Assembly: GCF_002210425.1 (NCBI RefSeq) | Contig: NZ_MWQK01000004.1 | Span: 1-64,000 of the forward strand | Length of the DNA stretch: 64,000 nt | Reading direction: 5' to 3' | From: Fibrobacter sp. UWB2 | GTDB taxonomy: Bacteria > Fibrobacterota > Fibrobacteria > Fibrobacterales > Fibrobacteraceae | Shown: one piece after another, positions 35,801 to 44,999 of the stretch | Layout of the letters: each line of letters opens with the position of its first letter | How positions within the stretch are numbered: the stretch's first letter is position 1 | The notes under the pieces: generated by a model | The model's database searches: none | The model's input: the letters and a program-made list of their open reading frames with translations, nothing else | What the model was told of the DNA's origin: nothing | Made by a program: the position numbers and the translations under genes

Positions 35801-36246
35801 ACTATGGCTCGGGCCCGAATTTCGAAGTCGAAATCGTCATGCCTGCTGCAAGCTTCACGACTCGCGATGGAAAGCCGATGTATGACATCCACCTGAAAGT
35901 TGTCGCAGACCTCTACGACAACCTTGGGCAGTACATCAATACATACAAGCTCGACATTCCGAAGGAAAAGTTCGCAGCAGCAAGAAACCTTGTCGATAAC
36001 GGCACGCTCAAGCTCAATTTGGAATGGGCAGCCAAGGACAACGAAGCCCCGGTTTCCAAGAAGGGCAACAAGATTGGAACAGGAGCCTACATCGCGAAGT
36101 TCGACTTCACGGCGGAAACCTTCTGTGCAACAACCTTCGACGAAACAACCAACGATTACAAGGCAAAATGCTCCGAAGTCGGTGCTAGAGCCGATAAGGC
36201 AACAGACAGCAAGACGAAGACATTTGGCTTCAAGAGAAGAAAGTAA
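29857..36246 (+). CDS. Giant multidomain GH9 cellulase
   Basis: 2129 residues, secreted. The start is GTG at 29857, 5 nt after AAAGGAG, giving the signal peptide SIKKYLLALCAATSVMAA. An Ig-like domain (PIRVNQAGYLESD) precedes the GH9 module (~225-765). The GH9 active-site residues are visible: Asp267 and Asp270 in YYDCGDH, HPHHR at 697-701, Glu750 in SETCID. Then two fibronectin III-like domains (GLTPGTTYYFYV; GLKEKTTYYFMV), a CBM-like beta domain (FLNLNIYNNEARAFDSLTLRMYF), and several SbsA/Ig-like modules (IAFSEPVIFSN; IDIEGDGIPDKVYIIF). It ends in the C-terminal domain shared with the fibro-slime protein and the basic KTFGFKRRK. Likely an endoglucanase; activity type not decidable here. Confidence 0.95.
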   Translation: MSIKKYLLALCAATSVMAAQQEQPTPYDLIRPTFPLTWDSTVFDRFDTTVTKKHNMVPRNRTPAAYAPNALIPDTLNQAYLDAINVRMSPIRVNQAGYLESDLERQFYYIGNASSFEVVDVNGKSFSPAVMGSLTPSGQSISSDWTIIAGTNAATNDQKRYQVDITGQAGKLMIGHIPQGIPTETRLRIKVGNDFSSTFIISNKVYSMVKDAALKFYGINRSGDGDSWFHAASHMKDGAGAVVTGAEDVRDQYNAALAGTLQGGYYDCGDHLKESQTQMYAFMVAAVLAATNADADEDHYAFNHGETVNTDGMPDMLREAKHGADYVLRAYIRAKGVIDDMALSVGNFGSDHGWWGRPENSDKLPVDGSAAATDRGGPMSRTVRLGEIGANIGGETAAGLALVGKLYSEYPEHRAFADSCLKVAKEMYDFAKSMAQGKVYKNNTEAAGWSSPAYNGNNEYFDDLALASVALWYATGDSKYGDDAIRSRTLGTTVPQSFLDNCVGCFEGGWFVTDNKGFLKNVKNTSWANAYAYATYALYKLILADENKAINEFGMTKEERLNAIEDCIMSMIHNLSDVSAGTATITLPRKDPSNYMVQDIGWKGNEVKYDPIWYSMQTDQTWIYNRYQAGNIFEVLAYADVAKDIEKQNLSLPNLGTPNWKADEMFQLGINQLNYLLGVNPWDVSYILGIGDKNDAHPHHRAANPEGKNQPGAAYKYNPPVGALYGGVTPGTTNSMVPDNKSWEDYHKSETCIDAAATLVSSGMIASAKFDRTAAPDISVEIRHVSMDSAIVMIKLTQRGTTIISYGTTEGQYTLNAVDSVAGIQHEMVLRGLTPGTTYYFYVTGSNAYKPENSKTKFLVDSTQTPFTFTTLSTIENANIANVTVCNVSADSAEIMWYTPNGEYESKIYWDTIPHSKAEEFAFNTGTGNADVSGIPTQFHYVKIGGLKEKTTYYFMVESNGVQTNVDDKGNLLKFTTPVGWYDFSVRAYQYEFGGTEFLNLNIYNNEARAFDSLTLRMYFSAKPEEVEKCATLIDSDICQAYDEAGFNKPCENDRELRDLMRAALPVRLDDTYNPTTGKYAYYFPVPLGSSIIKSQSRLRVDLTYSSGISNDGYKTCETLRAPAKKHMDKTTGDWSWAPHEFLVDGADYDGMPQEDKDYGDLDNDIPVNPYIVVYRKNEFIWGFSPSKSEMETKKANYQMDVTFDPPFNVSNGSHIDIDQTSSTVHVTGYAHITEGGYVTKIWANGVQVSGEAFADGTDRWLLNEAGTEIIAKYNMTTDMWDLDIPVKMGIGSNKIDITIFAGPNPTCEKCSEGGGCAFENRNYYINFSKGDATASTLVIKDAAGNPITSPANTEGTVFFIDLMDKDKIKGNVQTLEVQVLNNKKNDVLKVTLTADAANPGHFVGGPITAVSHSKETRNATSEISFFAGDTIQVVYTDPDDEDDVSKQTFYAESKVPSPQTVLAEDSNCDNKADQLRIVFTNKLSADYPLDSIRYFIEGMSDTVSVPLVAANYTDKNEILIALDTSLIPTNANPSGKITTYVADRGVANAESAKITDGILPTLVSVSILEKSDNDDSGLDTVMIAFSEPVIFSNMNEWPLVIAGTTSAPTLAAAPTTTNNGKSWQLIISGNVNNLLVPIGALASAKATGGFMITDQNFNQINPAGCNPSVPVTLISRPVPVYHAEMIDIEGDGIPDKVYIIFERKLKPKDVFDSIVTIWGDPGITRSFITTADTTGGVIVPKESYWTIRDTVSAPFTIQIDSVTTKDSVNTYSIIEITIPANLAYPYGSTSGDKDGNGTVSPLKGAANGFFETNYTLYDNCAPVVSSARMIRNGVLSVTISEPVTEIGVGKYIQRERDEYIPSEQPNGAGRSQLFTYNEKDNVFHAGDRVRLVPQILGGVFVDKNNLAPTTANPYVRITGDDNIRFAVNLTNPVTTPKLYAYAGRPATIQNDAFIATTAIGGKYNFISGDGTVIDQVDTAAYYGSGPNFEVEIVMPAASFTTRDGKPMYDIHLKVVADLYDNLGQYINTYKLDIPKEKFAAARNLVDNGTLKLNLEWAAKDNEAPVSKKGNKIGTGAYIAKFDFTAETFCATTFDETTNDYKAKCSEVGARADKATDSKTKTFGFKRRK

Positions 36247-36257
36247 CTTACGCAATT

Positions 36258-36297
36258 AGCCACCAGGACTTTTAGTCCTGGCGGCTCTTTATTTTTT
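36258..36297 (+). terminator. Terminator between the two GH9 genes
   Basis: 13-bp stem with one A-C mismatch (36258-36270 with 36274-36286), TTT loop, then CTTTATTTTTT. The next start codon is only 20 nt further, so this is probably partial termination that sets unequal expression. Confidence 0.75.
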
Positions 36298-36316
36298 GAA
36301 TAAAAAAAGAAGCAGT

Positions 36317-39300
36317 ATGAAAAAACTCATTAGCATCATATTCTTATTTGCCCTGTTCGGTTTTGAATTTGCAGCGGCAGCTCAAATTCATACCCTCCCC
36401 AACCTTGACAGGACATGTAAAACCTGCACCCGCGAGTACAACGATACGGTAAACGTATTCAACAGACGTCCTATTCGCCTGAACCAAAGCGGATTCAAGC
36501 CGGAGCATTACAAATACGCCTACGTTGCAGACCCGAAGGAGATGACGTTCAAGGTCATTGACGCCAATAGCGGCAAGGAAGTCCCCGGTGGCGGAAACCT
36601 TTCCTTAATCGGCACGGTCACAAAGCCGGGCATCATGGTGAGGCAAGCCTTCAACTCCATTCAGGACATGGGATTCCTTGGAGATACAACCGATGCTAAG
36701 GAAACACTCTACCGAGCAGATTTCACCTCCTTATCTACAGTAGGTGAATACTTCATCGTTGTCGGGAAAGATACTTCAGCGACATTCCACATCAGCCCTT
36801 ATATCTATAATTCCATTCTCGAAAAGTCGTTGATGTTCTTTGGCATCCAGCGTTGCGGCGATACCAAGTCGCATTTCCATGGAGCATGCCACCTGAAAGA
36901 CGGTTCGGCTGTAGGTCACGATTTGACCGGTGGCTGGCACGATTGCGGGGACCATTTTAAAGTTGCAGAAACGGTCGGCTATGCCGCATACGTACTTTCC
37001 ATGGTTTACCTCACTTACCAGGACAAAGCAGAGGACCGATTCGGCAATTCCTATGGCGACACCATCAAGGACGGCATTCCGGACATTCTCTACGAAGCAA
37101 AGGTCGGTGCCGACTACATTCTGAAGCTCTATAACGCCTCCGTCGCAGACGGCTTGATCGAAAAAGGCGACATGTACCACACCGTCGGCATGAGCGACTG
37201 GGACCACAACTACTGGGACGTACCCGAAAAACAGGACATGCAGGTGCAGAGCAAAGGCGGTCCAGACCGCCTTGTGCTCAAGGGCATCGGCACAAACGTC
37301 GCAGGCATTTATGCGGCAACCCTAGCCAACGTCGCCGTAGGCTACAGGTTCATCAATCCGAGTTACTCCAAGGAATTGCTTGACGCCGCCAAGACTATCT
37401 ACGAAAAAATCGTCAGGACGACCTTCATGACATACACGGAACAGTACGAAGCCAACGACAAGTGCGCAAGACGCGGCAAGGCAACAACATACGAAAGCCA
37501 GACCCCATACTTCAACGGCAAGGGATACTATAGTGGCATGGGCCTCTGCGAAGACGACGCAGCGGCAGCAGCAGTTTCGCTTTGGTACGCTACCGGCGAC
37601 ACGATTTATCCCTACGACCTGTACAAGAATACGGACATGAACGAAAATGGAATGATCAATTCCACAGCACAGTACGACTTGGCGTTTTTCCCAGCAGGCT
37701 ATCTCGGCACGGGTCCAGGCTTCAACAACTCCTGGGCAACAGACTACCAGAACCTTTTTGCATACGTGCTTTTCGCCATGCAAAAGCTCATCTTGAACGA
37801 CCCAGAATACGAAGCAAAATTCAATATTAACGAAACAGAAAGAGATGCTCTTTCCAAGCGCGTCATGGCGGCATTCCGCAAGCAGGTCGAAACGAACTCC
37901 AACGGTGATTCCGTCGCAGTCTTTTACCCGGGATCTGGCAATGAAGAACCCCGCGAAGGCAGTTCTTCGCTCCATGTAGAACCGCCCTACAACCTGGTGT
38001 GGACATCCTTTGACTGGGGCGTGATGCGATACAACATGGGTTCTGCAGTGGCCGTTTTCCTTTTGTACGAACTCACGAAGGATGAACGCTACTTAAAAGT
38101 GGCTCTTGACAACATGTATTACGTTTTGGGCGCAAACCCCTGGGATATTTCCTTGCTGCTTGGCGCAGGCGACAAGAACCCACAGCACCCGCATAACCGT
38201 TCCGCAAATCCGGACGGATACAACGCAGGCGGTATGCCCTATGAATACAAGTGCCCCATTGGCGCTCTGATGGGTGGCCGCGCGCCCAATTTGCCTTTGA
38301 TCGAAGACTGGAGCAAATACACATCGACCGAAACATGTATCGACTTCTCGGCACAGTTCCTTTTCCCGGCACAAAGCCTCGCCGAACAGCTTCCTCCCGA
38401 CAACGACGGACCTCTTTTCAGTGACGTTGTCGGCATCCCGACTTCAGACTCTACGGCAATTATCAGTTGGAAGACCGATGAACTCGCCCTAGTGACCGTT
38501 ACCTATGACGCAACACCAAACTCTACTACGGCAAAGACCATTCAAATGACAGAAGCCGTCATAGAAGGCTCCGTAACGCTAACAGGACTTGTTCCTGGCC
38601 AGACCTACTACTTCTTCCTCGAAGGTGTTGACCAGAAAGGCAATATCTCTACTGACGACAACCATGGATATTGGTACAAGTTTACCATGACCTCGACCGC
38701 CACCACAATCAGTGGAGTCACCATTTGCCAGGTCGATAACCGCAGTGCAAAGATTTACTGGTGGAGTTCCGACCGCCTCGATGGAACGATTCATTACGGA
38801 AAAACAAAAGGCACCTACACAGAACATAATATCGCCAATGGCGGTTCAGCCTTATTCCACGAAGCAATCCTTACAGGGCTTGAACCAGGTACAACTTACT
38901 ATTTCACCGTATCCTCGGGTAAGACAACCTCTGAGGAATACTCATTCACGACAGAGCAGTACGCAACGACAGTCGAAATGGAAATTTACATTAAGCCGCT
39001 CAAAAAAGACGGCTGTGCCAACACCTCGGACTGGAAAAAATGCAATACATTCCTCGTCTTCATTACAAACAAGGATACGGTCGATTATGAAGATCTCGAT
39101 ATGAGATTCTATTTCCCCGTCCCAGTCAGAGGAGCCAGCAACAACAAGTCCATTTGGGACGGTACAGGTCAAGCAGTTGGCTGGCCCACCATCGTTTTCG
39201 AAGAACCGGTCCCATATAATGTGACATCAATGAATGGATCTGCAGAAAATGGCTACTACACGCAAGTCCATATTGAGGGTAAGCTCGCTGTATCCGGGAG

Positions 39301-42214
39301 CTACTTCTTTGAATTTATCGTAAACCCAACATACGGGGAACTCGATAATAGCTGGTCATTGAGACCGCACACAAGCGACGACGATCCAGCCTATTTCAAA
39401 GGCATCGATTTAACCCGCGGACCTCTTTACAAGGAAGAGTCCAATTCCAACATGTATGTCGAAACCGTCAATGGAAAAACAGAAAAGGCGTTCACCAGAA
39501 CATATTATGTAACCGCCTACTACCACGGCAAATATGTTTATGGTTACGCTCCAGACTACACACCAGAGAAAGGACCGCAAGTCAAACGTACCATTGACAT
39601 CGCTTTTGAAAGCCCGTTCGTAAGCCCCATTCACTCAATCGAAAAAGAAAATCCGCAGACGACTTACCTCGCGACAAGCAAGGTTTCGCCGAACGGCATG
39701 CTTGATGCAGTTGAAATGAACGGCAATCCGTACCCATTCATTTACACCCAATCAAATCGCACAGACGCCATCACCTTCGGCGGAGACACGACACTCGCCT
39801 ACGGCAACAACTATATGGAATGGGTCAGCTGGCACAACAGAAATGCCAACCAGAAGGCCGAAAATAAGTATGACTGCGCCTGCGCCGTGGTCCGTAGCAA
39901 TGTTGAAATCGACAGTATCACGAAACCGCTCGAAAAACGCTACCTCGTGTTCGACAAGGCAAGCATTACCGGCTACAAGGATAAATATGTCGAAGTCCAG
40001 ATTTCCCTCCTCGATAGCGCCCTCGAGCTTATCAAGGACGAAAAGAACCTGAACGTAGAACTCGTCACAGACGACCCGAACGTTCTCTTCTACACGGACC
40101 CGGCAGCAACAATTCCTGTAACGACAATTACGCTTTACGATGGCGTTGCAACGATTTACGTGAGCTCTAAAGTTGCCGTAAAAACAATCATTTCGGCAAC
40201 ACACCCGAATACAAAAGATTACGCCTACACGCCGGCTGTTGCAGAACTCAACATCGAGGAATTGCCGCCTTGGCCGATTATCGATGTTGCAAAGATTGTC
40301 GATTTGAACTGCGACCATATTCCTGACGCCATGGACATTACACTTTCGTCGGAATATCAGGCAAACCAGAGCTTTAAGGCCATTACGTTTACCTATGGCA
40401 ATGAAACAATCCCCGCCGAAAAGGTCTTGTCTCTGAACGGCAAGTCGCTCATCGTCGAAATCTCCGTGCCGCAAGAAATCGTAACAAATGCAACCGGAAA
40501 GATTTCGCTCACGAGCAACATCCAGGGTAGCGCAAAGACCGTCGATGACACCTACTCCGATGGCATGCCGCCGGCTCTCCTTTCGGCAACGGTTCTCGAA
40601 CGCCAGGATACGTCGACGACGGACCACCTTTATCTGCAATTTAGCGAACCGATTTCTGCTCCGGGTACAAGTTTCCCGCTTATCCTTTATGGTGCAGACG
40701 GTGTAACTTTGGCAGCAACGCCAACCGTGCTTTCTGCCAAGCTCTATAACGAAGCCAAGAACATTTGGGACTTTGAAATTCCGTTTGATGCAGGCAACGG
40801 TTCGCAAGTCACTGCAGGCATGTGGGGACAGCTGAACCCGGCAGGAACGATTACCGACTTGAATGGCAACGGAGTCGCAGGTATCTGCACACCGGAAAAG
40901 GTCCAAATCCTCTTGAAGATTTTGCCGATTCCGATGACTTACGCCGTCATCACGGACAAGTTCCAGAACGGGTATGCAAGCCATGTCGATATCACGTTCC
41001 AAAAGGCTCTCGACGAAAAGCATACACCTGATAAGTTGGAAATCATCTTCGGTACGGCAAAGCCCGAAACGCTCACCGTCGAAAAGAGTAAGTTTGTATT
41101 TGTTGGCGAAAACCTCTCCATCGACCTCGAAAAGCCCTTCCAGTTCGGCAATACCGCCGGTAACTACGAAGGTTCAACTCCGGGCGGAAAGATGCTTAGC
41201 CATGCAGGACTTGTCACGCAGTACCTCGGAACAGGCGCTGCAACCGAAACAAACGAAGTCCTAGCCGAAGATAAGGTCGGCCCGGTCTATGTATCTGCAA
41301 AGATCAACCAGACTGCCACTTCAGATATCGTAAGCATTACCGCAAGCGAACCGCTAGTCATTGCTGATTCCTCTCAGGAATACTATAGACACAAGCGCGC
41401 CGATATTCAGTCCAATGTCAAGAGCAACGCCTTCTCGAGCTGGAACTTTATGCAGGACAACGCGGGCATTACGCTCTTCTACCTGGGCGACAAAACCGGC
41501 AACGTCATGGAAGGCGACTACGTCAGAATGGGTTCCGGTATGACAAGCGTATTCAAGGACGCCAATGGCAACTATCCGGAATTTGATGTTCCCTGGATTT
41601 TGGTCAACGGCAACGGCGCTCCGAGAATCAAGTTCGACGTGAAGCTCCGCGAAATCGTCACCGACGCCAATTCCACCAACCAAACCAAGGTGGATGTCGC
41701 CGAAACTATGCGTTTCTACGTCAAGAATCCATCAACGAACAAGTTCGACCTCATTCAGAACGACAAGGTTACGCTCATGGGTATCGACTCTGCCGATATC
41801 GGCGGCGCCATCTTTGACGTGAAGCTCACCGTTCCGCGTGGAGCCTCTCTCGGCGACGAATGCGCTTGGGACAATCTGCTCGTGAAGTTCAACATTCCGA
41901 TATACTCGAACCTCGGCAGCTTTGTCAACCGCTTCCACAGATCCTTCAAAGTTGATCCGAAGCAGTACCTCTCGCCCAACAACTTGGTGGAATTCGCCAT
42001 CGAATGGGCTAACAAGGGTACTGCCGGCATCCGCACCAACGAAGACAGAGCTGTGGGTACAGGTGCATTCATCTACAAGGCCGAAATCGATGCCACGTTC
42101 TCGCCGAACCTGAACAACCCCGAAGTCAAGGGTGACCAGAAGGTCATCAACAACTTCTCGACGAAGACATCCTTCGAACAGACAAAGACATTCGGCATCA
42201 AGAGGACAAAGTAA
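36317..42214 (+). CDS. Second giant multidomain GH9 cellulase
   Basis: 1965 residues, secreted (KKLISIIFLFALFGFEFAAAAQ). Ig-like domain (PIRLNQSGFKPEHYKYAYV), then GH9 with Asp209 and Asp212 (GGWHDCGDH), HPHNR (624-628) and Glu672 (TETCID). Two fibronectin III-like domains, a CBM-like domain (FLVFITNKDTVDYEDLDMRFYF), a run of Ig-like modules (YLQFSEPISAP; LNCDHIPDAMDI) and the shared basic C-terminus KTFGIKRTK follow. Paralogue of the preceding enzyme with diverged modules, so substrate preference may differ. A weak AGAAG precedes the ATG. The kinase gene follows after 24 nt with no terminator. Confidence 0.95.
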   Translation: MKKLISIIFLFALFGFEFAAAAQIHTLPNLDRTCKTCTREYNDTVNVFNRRPIRLNQSGFKPEHYKYAYVADPKEMTFKVIDANSGKEVPGGGNLSLIGTVTKPGIMVRQAFNSIQDMGFLGDTTDAKETLYRADFTSLSTVGEYFIVVGKDTSATFHISPYIYNSILEKSLMFFGIQRCGDTKSHFHGACHLKDGSAVGHDLTGGWHDCGDHFKVAETVGYAAYVLSMVYLTYQDKAEDRFGNSYGDTIKDGIPDILYEAKVGADYILKLYNASVADGLIEKGDMYHTVGMSDWDHNYWDVPEKQDMQVQSKGGPDRLVLKGIGTNVAGIYAATLANVAVGYRFINPSYSKELLDAAKTIYEKIVRTTFMTYTEQYEANDKCARRGKATTYESQTPYFNGKGYYSGMGLCEDDAAAAAVSLWYATGDTIYPYDLYKNTDMNENGMINSTAQYDLAFFPAGYLGTGPGFNNSWATDYQNLFAYVLFAMQKLILNDPEYEAKFNINETERDALSKRVMAAFRKQVETNSNGDSVAVFYPGSGNEEPREGSSSLHVEPPYNLVWTSFDWGVMRYNMGSAVAVFLLYELTKDERYLKVALDNMYYVLGANPWDISLLLGAGDKNPQHPHNRSANPDGYNAGGMPYEYKCPIGALMGGRAPNLPLIEDWSKYTSTETCIDFSAQFLFPAQSLAEQLPPDNDGPLFSDVVGIPTSDSTAIISWKTDELALVTVTYDATPNSTTAKTIQMTEAVIEGSVTLTGLVPGQTYYFFLEGVDQKGNISTDDNHGYWYKFTMTSTATTISGVTICQVDNRSAKIYWWSSDRLDGTIHYGKTKGTYTEHNIANGGSALFHEAILTGLEPGTTYYFTVSSGKTTSEEYSFTTEQYATTVEMEIYIKPLKKDGCANTSDWKKCNTFLVFITNKDTVDYEDLDMRFYFPVPVRGASNNKSIWDGTGQAVGWPTIVFEEPVPYNVTSMNGSAENGYYTQVHIEGKLAVSGSYFFEFIVNPTYGELDNSWSLRPHTSDDDPAYFKGIDLTRGPLYKEESNSNMYVETVNGKTEKAFTRTYYVTAYYHGKYVYGYAPDYTPEKGPQVKRTIDIAFESPFVSPIHSIEKENPQTTYLATSKVSPNGMLDAVEMNGNPYPFIYTQSNRTDAITFGGDTTLAYGNNYMEWVSWHNRNANQKAENKYDCACAVVRSNVEIDSITKPLEKRYLVFDKASITGYKDKYVEVQISLLDSALELIKDEKNLNVELVTDDPNVLFYTDPAATIPVTTITLYDGVATIYVSSKVAVKTIISATHPNTKDYAYTPAVAELNIEELPPWPIIDVAKIVDLNCDHIPDAMDITLSSEYQANQSFKAITFTYGNETIPAEKVLSLNGKSLIVEISVPQEIVTNATGKISLTSNIQGSAKTVDDTYSDGMPPALLSATVLERQDTSTTDHLYLQFSEPISAPGTSFPLILYGADGVTLAATPTVLSAKLYNEAKNIWDFEIPFDAGNGSQVTAGMWGQLNPAGTITDLNGNGVAGICTPEKVQILLKILPIPMTYAVITDKFQNGYASHVDITFQKALDEKHTPDKLEIIFGTAKPETLTVEKSKFVFVGENLSIDLEKPFQFGNTAGNYEGSTPGGKMLSHAGLVTQYLGTGAATETNEVLAEDKVGPVYVSAKINQTATSDIVSITASEPLVIADSSQEYYRHKRADIQSNVKSNAFSSWNFMQDNAGITLFYLGDKTGNVMEGDYVRMGSGMTSVFKDANGNYPEFDVPWILVNGNGAPRIKFDVKLREIVTDANSTNQTKVDVAETMRFYVKNPSTNKFDLIQNDKVTLMGIDSADIGGAIFDVKLTVPRGASLGDECAWDNLLVKFNIPIYSNLGSFVNRFHRSFKVDPKQYLSPNNLVEFAIEWANKGTAGIRTNEDRAVGTGAFIYKAEIDATFSPNLNNPEVKGDQKVINNFSTKTSFEQTKTFGIKRTK

Positions 42215-42238
42215 AACCGTTCAAGAGACTGGGAAAAT

Positions 42239-44617
42239 ATGCAAGAGAGTCTATTTACTAACTCACCCTACGTTATAGCGCTATCTGTCGTTGCGTTAAT
42301 CATCGTATGCTATTTTCCCATCATGCTTGGGCAAAAGACGTCCGTCAAGCAGCTCCCGAGATCCATTCACCAGTTGGTGATTATCAGCATCTTCTGGCAA
42401 GCGAGCAACTTGATTGGCGACATCTTTTTTAGCGGTGAAAACTTTGTCGCAGGCACAAAAGCCTATACGGCAAGACAACTTATTTTCTGCACATCGGCTC
42501 TTGGCTGGATCCAGCTTGGGAACGCGATACAGCACACTGCAGAAATAAGCCTGAAAGTAAAGCGAAAAAATGGCTGGAAGCTCCTGAATATTCTCGGGGC
42601 TTTGGCCGTTTTGATTTCGACTTATTTATTCATTAACGACCCGTCGTCTATTACAAGCCTCAACTTCTTTGGCTACCGCCCCTTTGCAGAAAGGCCGTAC
42701 TTCTATTTCTATACATTGCTGTTCTGCATCTTTGTTCTTCCGTGCATTATCGTCACGGCATACATCATGCTTCGCAATATCGTGCAGTCCAGCGACACCA
42801 TGCTCCCCCACCAGGTGAGCATATACATGTTGGCGTCATTCGTGTTCTTTATAACGCTTGCCGCACTTTTTGACTTTATCATCCCCATTTCTACAAAGTT
42901 CAACAACTTCGACCAGTTCTTAAAATGGTCGCAGTTCATCTCGGTATTTTTGGCAATCCTTTCCGGGCAGTACTTTACGTCGGTCTCGTTCAAGAACAAA
43001 AGCGCTTCGTGGTTCTTGGACAAGTTAAAAGACCGCATGGTCGACGGATTGCTTTATTACAACTACAAAGGTGAAATCCAGCTCGCCAACCCGGCCGCAC
43101 TCAGCATTTTGCACACGACTCAAGAAGCGATTCACAACAAGAAGGTGTCTTCGATATTCCCTCAGATTACAGACCCTTCAAGAGAATCGACTTACAACAA
43201 AATAAGAATCAAGATTGACAACGAAGACCATATTTTCAACGTATCGATTTACCAGATCCGTCAATCATTGACAACAAACTATAACGTAGCCTTTTTCAGC
43301 GACGTCTCCAACACGCTCCATTACCAGCAGATTATCAAAAACCGCGATGAACAGTTCAAGGAATACCAGCTCGACCAGATCCGTTATCAGGAACGATTGA
43401 ACATCTGGAAAAAGAAGGTCGATGAAAGTAAGTACTTCCTGGATACGCTTATCAGTACGCTTCCGTTCCGCTTTTGGTCCAAGAACGAGCAGGGCGTGTT
43501 CATGACGCAAAACCAGACGGATATCAAGAGCCGCGGAAACCTGTTGCAGACCTCCGAACCGGACAACAAGATTTTGCCACAGGAACTCCTGGCACGTAAT
43601 GAAGGCGAACCGCAAAGTTTCATCTCTTACGAACGAGTTAAAAAGACGTTCAATGAAGAAAACGAAGAGGAAGAAGATATCGAGATTTTGAAGCAGGACG
43701 ACTACAACATGGCCGTCCGCAAAGGTGTTGCTAAGGATATCATGATTTTCAACAACATGTTTATCCCCATTATGGCCCCGCGCAAGCCGTACAAAATCAT
43801 CGGCATCAAGATCGACATTACCAAGGAAATGCGTCTCGAAAAAGAACGAGACATGTTGCAAGAACAAAAGCACATCCACTCGAGGCTCGAAGAACTGGGC
43901 ACCATCTGCGGTGGCTTTGCGCACGACTACAACAACATTCTCGGTTCCCAGATTGGATTCTGCGACCTCGCCCTCGAAGTGCTCGACAAGGACAACCAAG
44001 CTTACATGTTCATTCAGGAAGCTCGCAAGGCGGCCACACGCGGTAAGGAATCCCTCGAGGAACTCCTGAACACCATCCGCGGAAAGACAACTGAAAAGGA
44101 CAAGCTCACGGAATTCGCGCCATACATGATTATCGACGACGTGGTGAAGAAGCTCTGGATTACGCTCCCGCCGAACGTAAAGGTCAAGGCAGACAACCTC
44201 GACAAGAACATCCGCATCGTCGGAAACGTATCGGCACTCGACCGCATTATCAGCAACCTTGCAAACAACGCCATCTTCGCTATGAAGGAAAATGGCGGAA
44301 CGCTCACGATTGCACTCAAACGCGAAGTGCTCACGGAACCGCTCATCACGCCTTACGCCCCGCAGATCGAAGCTGGCACATATGCCAAAATCACTGTCGA
44401 AGATACGGGTACCGGCATGGATACAGCCACGCTCGAACGCATCTTTTCACCGTTCTTTACGACCAAGGCGCCAGGCGAAGGCCTCGGTTTGGGCCTGTCT
44501 TCGGCACTAAGACTGCTAAAAGAAGGCAATGCGGGCTATACAGTACAAACGACCTTGGGCGAAGGAACTATTTTTAATCTATATTGGTCTATAAGAAACG
44601 AGAAAATGGAGGCTTAA
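42239..44617 (+). CDS. Membrane sensor histidine kinase (7TM, PAS)
   Basis: 792 residues. About seven membrane helices in residues 8-265 form the sensor, followed by a PAS domain (MVDGLLYYNYKGEIQLANPAALSIL), a second PAS-like region and a kinase core. The phosphoacceptor His562 lies in GTICGGFAHDYNNILGSQIGF. ATPase boxes: N-box RIISNLANNAIFAMKENGG, VEDTGTGMD, GEGLGLGLSSALRLL. No receiver is fused; the partner is the next gene, whose ATG overlaps the kinase stop (TAATG). The ligand is unknown. Position behind two cellulases suggests sensing of plant polysaccharide, its products or envelope load. Confidence 0.93.
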   Translation: MQESLFTNSPYVIALSVVALIIVCYFPIMLGQKTSVKQLPRSIHQLVIISIFWQASNLIGDIFFSGENFVAGTKAYTARQLIFCTSALGWIQLGNAIQHTAEISLKVKRKNGWKLLNILGALAVLISTYLFINDPSSITSLNFFGYRPFAERPYFYFYTLLFCIFVLPCIIVTAYIMLRNIVQSSDTMLPHQVSIYMLASFVFFITLAALFDFIIPISTKFNNFDQFLKWSQFISVFLAILSGQYFTSVSFKNKSASWFLDKLKDRMVDGLLYYNYKGEIQLANPAALSILHTTQEAIHNKKVSSIFPQITDPSRESTYNKIRIKIDNEDHIFNVSIYQIRQSLTTNYNVAFFSDVSNTLHYQQIIKNRDEQFKEYQLDQIRYQERLNIWKKKVDESKYFLDTLISTLPFRFWSKNEQGVFMTQNQTDIKSRGNLLQTSEPDNKILPQELLARNEGEPQSFISYERVKKTFNEENEEEEDIEILKQDDYNMAVRKGVAKDIMIFNNMFIPIMAPRKPYKIIGIKIDITKEMRLEKERDMLQEQKHIHSRLEELGTICGGFAHDYNNILGSQIGFCDLALEVLDKDNQAYMFIQEARKAATRGKESLEELLNTIRGKTTEKDKLTEFAPYMIIDDVVKKLWITLPPNVKVKADNLDKNIRIVGNVSALDRIISNLANNAIFAMKENGGTLTIALKREVLTEPLITPYAPQIEAGTYAKITVEDTGTGMDTATLERIFSPFFTTKAPGEGLGLGLSSALRLLKEGNAGYTVQTTLGEGTIFNLYWSIRNEKMEA

Positions 44618-44991
44618 TGTCTACAATACTCATCATTGACGATGACGCTCAGCTCAACCTCATGTTGAAGTCTGCTCTGGAATTGAAAGGTTACACTGTC
44701 GATACTGCATGCAACGGTAAGAAGGCTAAGTCGCTTTATCAGAAGAATACGTACGATGTGATTATCACCGATATCATCATGCCGGAAGGCGATGGATTTG
44801 AAGTTGTCCTTGACCTCCGCCGTATGGGCATGAGCGACCGCACGATCGCGATTAGCGGTGGTGGCCGTACTTCTGCTGAAGACTACCTTGCAACGGCACA
44901 GCACTTCGATGTTGCCGCAATTTTCAGCAAGCCGCTGGATCTCCAGCAGCTCCGCAACAAAGTTGACGAGATTATCAAGGCACATTCGTAA
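44617..44991 (+). CDS. Single-domain (CheY-like) response regulator
   Basis: 124 residues, a lone receiver. Acidic pair in LIIDDDAQ, phosphoacceptor Asp52 in YDVIITDIIMPEGDGFE, Lys105 in FSKPLD; all catalytic residues are present. With no output domain it must act through another protein, plausibly the sigma54 activator encoded 8 nt downstream or a phosphorelay. Translationally coupled to the kinase. Confidence 0.95.
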   Translation: MSTILIIDDDAQLNLMLKSALELKGYTVDTACNGKKAKSLYQKNTYDVIITDIIMPEGDGFEVVLDLRRMGMSDRTIAISGGGRTSAEDYLATAQHFDVAAIFSKPLDLQQLRNKVDEIIKAHS

Positions 44992-44999
44992 TAGCATAA

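Noticed and set aside
33049-36255. 1068-residue open frame antisense to the first GH9 gene
   Set aside because: It mirrors the coding bias of the GH9 gene, has no recognisable domain, signal peptide or ribosome site, and the plus-strand gene is certain.
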